From Thermoflexales bacterium (lineage in GTDB: Bacteria; Chloroflexota; Anaerolineae; Fen-1058): a DNA stretch of 8,536 nt. Every line of letters starts with the position of its first letter. Position 1 is the first letter of the stretch. Shown here one piece after another: positions 6,559-8,536 of this stretch. The position numbers and the translations under genes were made by a program. The notes beneath the pieces were generated by a model. The model was given only the letters and a program-made list of their open reading frames with translations. It was not told the origin of the DNA and ran no database searches. The stretch spans positions 1 through 8,536 of the forward strand of contig JAFGFO010000020.1 in the NCBI GenBank assembly GCA_016931085.1, written 5' to 3'.

Positions 6559-7287
6559 GTGTCACACTCAGATCAAGTGGCGGATTCCAGGTGGAAAAAT
6601 CTCTACAGGGTGGGGGGAATCGCTCCCCTGGTTGCCCTGGCTTTTTATCTGATCGAAGCCCTGGCCATAGGCCTGGGCGGGACGTACCCCACCACGACGG
6701 AGAGTTGGTACGCATTGCTTCAGCGCAACAAGCTGCTTGGCCTCCTCGACTTGAATGCGCTGGACATTTTATCTATAGCGCTGCTGGGCACACTATTTCT
6801 CGCTCTCTACCAGCTTCTCAAGCGATACAGTGAATCTTACATGGCCATCGCCACGTTCTTTGCTTTCCTGGGGATCGCGGTCTTTGTCGTGCCGCGCGTA
6901 GCCATGCTCTCTATCCTTCTTCTTAGTGATCAGTACGCGGCGGCGGCGACAGAGGCGCAGAGGACTCGCATCCTGACCGCCGGGGATACATTGGGTTCTC
7001 TGGGCACGGCGACACCCCAAACCGCCGGGTTCTTCTTCATAGCCGCTGCCGTCCTGATCATCTCACTCGTCATGCTGCGGAGCGGGGCTTTTGGCAAAGC
7101 GACCGCTTACGCGGGAATCCTGGCCGGTGTCATTACGGTCGCCAATGACTTCAGCCTGGTCGTCGCACCCTCAATCGCCGGCCTTATCATGCCTATTAGC
7201 GGTGTGTTCTGGATTGTATGGTGGGTCCTGATCAGCCGCATGCTCTTCAAGCTGTCTGGGAACCTGCCGGAGAAAATCGTAGCCTAA
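6559..7287 (+). CDS. Six-helix membrane protein, DUF4386-like (paralog 2)
   Basis: A 242-residue integral membrane protein, paralog of the gene before it. GTG is taken as the start because of the strong AAGGAGG 5 nt upstream and because the resulting length and N-terminus (DSRWKNLYRVGGIAPL) align with the paralog (DSDWKVLCTIGGVATM). Helices are predicted near 19-39, 67-87, 95-112, 157-173, 180-200 and 204-227. Shared elements are WYALLQRNKLLGLLDL in outer loop 1, SDQYAAAATEAQRTRILTAG in outer loop 2, and KATAYAGILAG at helix 5. Function is unknown; the conserved outer loop suggests a structural or ligand role (inference). The gene ends 43 nt before a hairpin that separates it from the convergent operon. 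Starting at 6424 would add 45 residues that do not align with the paralog. Confidence 0.9.
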   Translation: MSHSDQVADSRWKNLYRVGGIAPLVALAFYLIEALAIGLGGTYPTTTESWYALLQRNKLLGLLDLNALDILSIALLGTLFLALYQLLKRYSESYMAIATFFAFLGIAVFVVPRVAMLSILLLSDQYAAAATEAQRTRILTAGDTLGSLGTATPQTAGFFFIAAAVLIISLVMLRSGAFGKATAYAGILAGVITVANDFSLVVAPSIAGLIMPISGVFWIVWWVLISRMLFKLSGNLPEKIVA

Positions 7288-7330
7288 TGAGCTGCGACTG
7301 CCCTGCTTTTCCCACATAGGATAAACAAAA

Positions 7331-7351
7331 AGACCGCCTTGGGGGCGGTCT
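7331..7351 (-). terminator. Rho-independent terminator between convergent units
   Basis: An 8-bp perfect stem (AGACCGCC with GGCGGTCT) closes a 5-nt loop (TTGGG). Read on the minus strand the hairpin is followed by TTTTTGTTTAT, a proper U-tract for the response-regulator operon that ends at 7406. Read on the plus strand the tail TGTCTCCACATTT is poor in T, so termination of the DUF4386-like unit would be weaker though possible. Confidence 0.85.
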
Positions 7352-7405
7352 GTCTCCACATTTATCTTGCGAGTCTATGACATCTATCGGTGCAACGCGC
7401 TAGCT

Positions 7406-8092
7406 TTATTCAGCGCCCTCGCTACCCTGCGCCTCGGGCAATGCCTCTAGCGATACCAGCCCTTCTCGCAGGGCATACAGCGCGGCCTGAGTCCGGTTCT
7501 CCAGGTACAGCTTGCTCATAATGTTGCTCACGTGCGAGCGCACGGTTGGGTCGCCGATGTTCAATTTCCTGGCAATGTCCTGGTTGCTCAAGCCTTGAGC
7601 CACCATACGCAGGACCTCGGTTTCGCGCTCGGTCAGCGGATTGGGCGTCGGCGGGCGATGGCCGGGTGCGGCGATTTCCTGCAAGATTTTGCGGGCGATG
7701 GCCGGGTGCAGCGATGATTCCCCGCGATGGATCTGGCGGATCGCCTGCACGAGATCCTCGGGGGCGGATTCTTTGAGCAGATAACCCAGGGCACCCGCCT
7801 TGATGGCCGGGAGCACTTTATCATCGGTCGCGAAGCTGGTCATGACGAGGATACGGCTCTCCGCTTGGCTGGCCTTGATCTGGCGGGTGGCCTCGATGCC
7901 GTCCAGCTTGGGCATGTCCAGGTCCATCAGAATCACGTCAGGGCGGAGTGTTTCTGCCTGGGCTATAGCCGCCTGCCCATCGGCGGCCTCGCCCACCACC
8001 TCAAGACCTTCTATCTCCGCCAGCAAGGCACAGACACCTTTGCGGACAATCGTATGGTCGTCAACAACCAAAACGCGAATCGCCTGGCTCAT
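7406..8092 (-). CDS. NarL/FixJ-family response regulator with LuxR-type HTH
   Basis: A 228-residue DNA-binding response regulator, phosphorylated most likely by the sensor kinase encoded just upstream. The receiver (about 5-122) has D11/D12, phospho-acceptor D57 (ILMDLDMPK), T85 and K107. A linker at 123-151 leads to a LuxR-type helix-turn-helix (about 152-212) with the conserved TERETEVLRMVAQGLSNQDI start and the recognition helix near DPTVRSHVSNIMSKL. The tail is acidic. The start ATG overlaps the kinase stop (ATGA, 8089-8092) and has AGGAGGT immediately upstream, so the two are translationally coupled. A 25-bp duplication built part of the interdomain linker. The family is certain; target genes are unknown, and autoregulation cannot be judged because the promoter lies outside the window. 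Confidence 0.97.
   Translation of the reverse strand: MSQAIRVLVVDDHTIVRKGVCALLAEIEGLEVVGEAADGQAAIAQAETLRPDVILMDLDMPKLDGIEATRQIKASQAESRILVMTSFATDDKVLPAIKAGALGYLLKESAPEDLVQAIRQIHRGESSLHPAIARKILQEIAAPGHRPPTPNPLTERETEVLRMVAQGLSNQDIARKLNIGDPTVRSHVSNIMSKLYLENRTQAALYALREGLVSLEALPEAQGSEGAE
7651..7715 (-). repeat. 25-nt direct repeat (7651-7675 and 7691-7715) in the response-regulator linker
   Basis: The two copies match at 24 of 25 positions with start-to-start distance 40 nt. Because 40 is not a multiple of 3, the copies are translated in different frames: the first along the gene gives SLHPAIAR (end of the receiver region), the second gives IAAPGHRP (linker before the HTH). This looks like an out-of-frame local duplication that kept the gene open. 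Confidence 0.88.
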
Positions 8093-8536
8093 ACCACCTC
8101 CTCAGTCTCAATTTCCACCCTCACCGTCGTTCCCTGCTCAGGGCTGCTGTCCACCGTTACCCGCCCGCCCACCTTGGCCGCGCGCGCCTCGAAACCGTGC
8201 AGCCCCATTCCACCGCTGTCCCTGGCGGTGAGCGGGTCAAAGCCAAGCCCGTCGTCGCGCACTTGCAGGCAAACGGTAGTGTCGGTGAACTGTAAACGAA
8301 TCGTCACATGCCGCGCCTTGGCGTGTTTCATCACATTGTTGAGCGCCTCTTGCGCGATCCGATAGAGTTCCTGCTCGATCCCAATCGGCAAGCGGCGCTC
8401 GCCTTCTACCTCGAGTTCTGTTTGCAGCCCGGCGCGCGCCTCCACCGCCGCCAGCCGGACGCGCAGGGCCGTCACCAAGCCTTCCTGTTCCAGCACGGGC
8501 GGGTGCAGCTCAAAGATCAGCAGCCGCATATCGTGC
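8089..8536 (-). CDS. NarL/DesK-type sensor histidine kinase, C-terminal part; 5' end outside window
   Basis: Partner kinase of the response regulator that follows it. The frame is open to the window edge, so the Met at 8529 is internal. MRLLIFELHPPVLEQEGL is the typical end of the HisKA_3 dimerisation domain; the phospho-acceptor His lies upstream and cannot be seen. From that Met, the HATPase domain shows an N-box (EALNNVMKHAKA, Asn64/Asn65), a G1 box (DDGLGF, D92-F97) and a G2 region (GGMGLHGFEARA, 106-117), and ends near 141. This kinase class pairs with NarL/FixJ regulators, which agrees with the ATGA overlap with the regulator gene. Membrane or sensory domains, if any, are outside the window. 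The ligand is unknown. Confidence 0.95.
   Translation of the reverse strand, partial: HDMRLLIFELHPPVLEQEGLVTALRVRLAAVEARAGLQTELEVEGERRLPIGIEQELYRIAQEALNNVMKHAKARHVTIRLQFTDTTVCLQVRDDGLGFDPLTARDSGGMGLHGFEARAAKVGGRVTVDSSPEQGTTVRVEIETEEVV
8096..8102 (-). promoter_or_regulatory. Shine-Dalgarno of the response regulator inside the kinase 3' end
   Basis: Read on the minus strand, AGGAGGT precedes the ATG (8092-8090) by 3 nt and lies within the last codons of the kinase. With the ATGA overlap it allows both coupled and fresh initiation. Confidence 0.75.

Overview
The window is GC-rich, tightly packed bacterial DNA. It holds an unfinished plus-strand cluster of signalling and membrane genes that meets a convergent, minus-strand two-component operon. 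The best guess for the host is a member of Chloroflexota or another bacterium rich in hybrid kinases. This rests on remembered resemblance of the REC-first kinase, the helical tail of the hybrid kinase and the DUF4386-like proteins to proteins from that phylum. No marker gene is present to prove it.

Plus strand, 1-5682: the 3' part of a hybrid histidine kinase (HisKA-HATPase-REC-helical tail) overlaps a REC-HisKA-HATPase kinase through a TTGA junction. That kinase overlaps a 48-residue membrane miniprotein (2637-2783) through an ATGA junction. The miniprotein is followed after a near-perfect Shine-Dalgarno by the first of two tandem paralogous seven-helix membrane proteins (2797-4218 and 4255-5682). 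Each paralog carries a large extracytoplasmic region between helices 2 and 3. I read the pair as highly divergent CreD-like proteins. That would make the cluster an unusual relative of the sensor-kinase/CreD arrangement, with two phosphorelay kinases, a miniprotein and a duplicated CreD-like partner. No DNA-binding output regulator of this cluster is visible in the window. A heptanucleotide tandem repeat separates the two paralogs and supplies the stop codon of the first.

Plus strand, 5683-7287: after a 101-bp gap with a good extended -10 promoter candidate come two more tandem paralogs. They are six-helix proteins of about 245 residues resembling the DUF4386 type, and they share an SD..AAA.TEAQR loop. 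The second starts at a GTG just after a strong Shine-Dalgarno.

Centre and minus strand, 7288-8536: a GC hairpin (7331-7351) lies between the convergent units. Its T-rich tail faces the minus-strand unit. That unit reads, from the right edge, a NarL-type sensor kinase (5' end outside the window) overlapping by ATGA a NarL/FixJ-type response regulator. The regulator contains a 25-bp direct repeat that is read in two different frames. No RNA genes, CRISPR arrays, transposases or attachment sites were seen, and no gene-free stretch exceeds about 120 bp.
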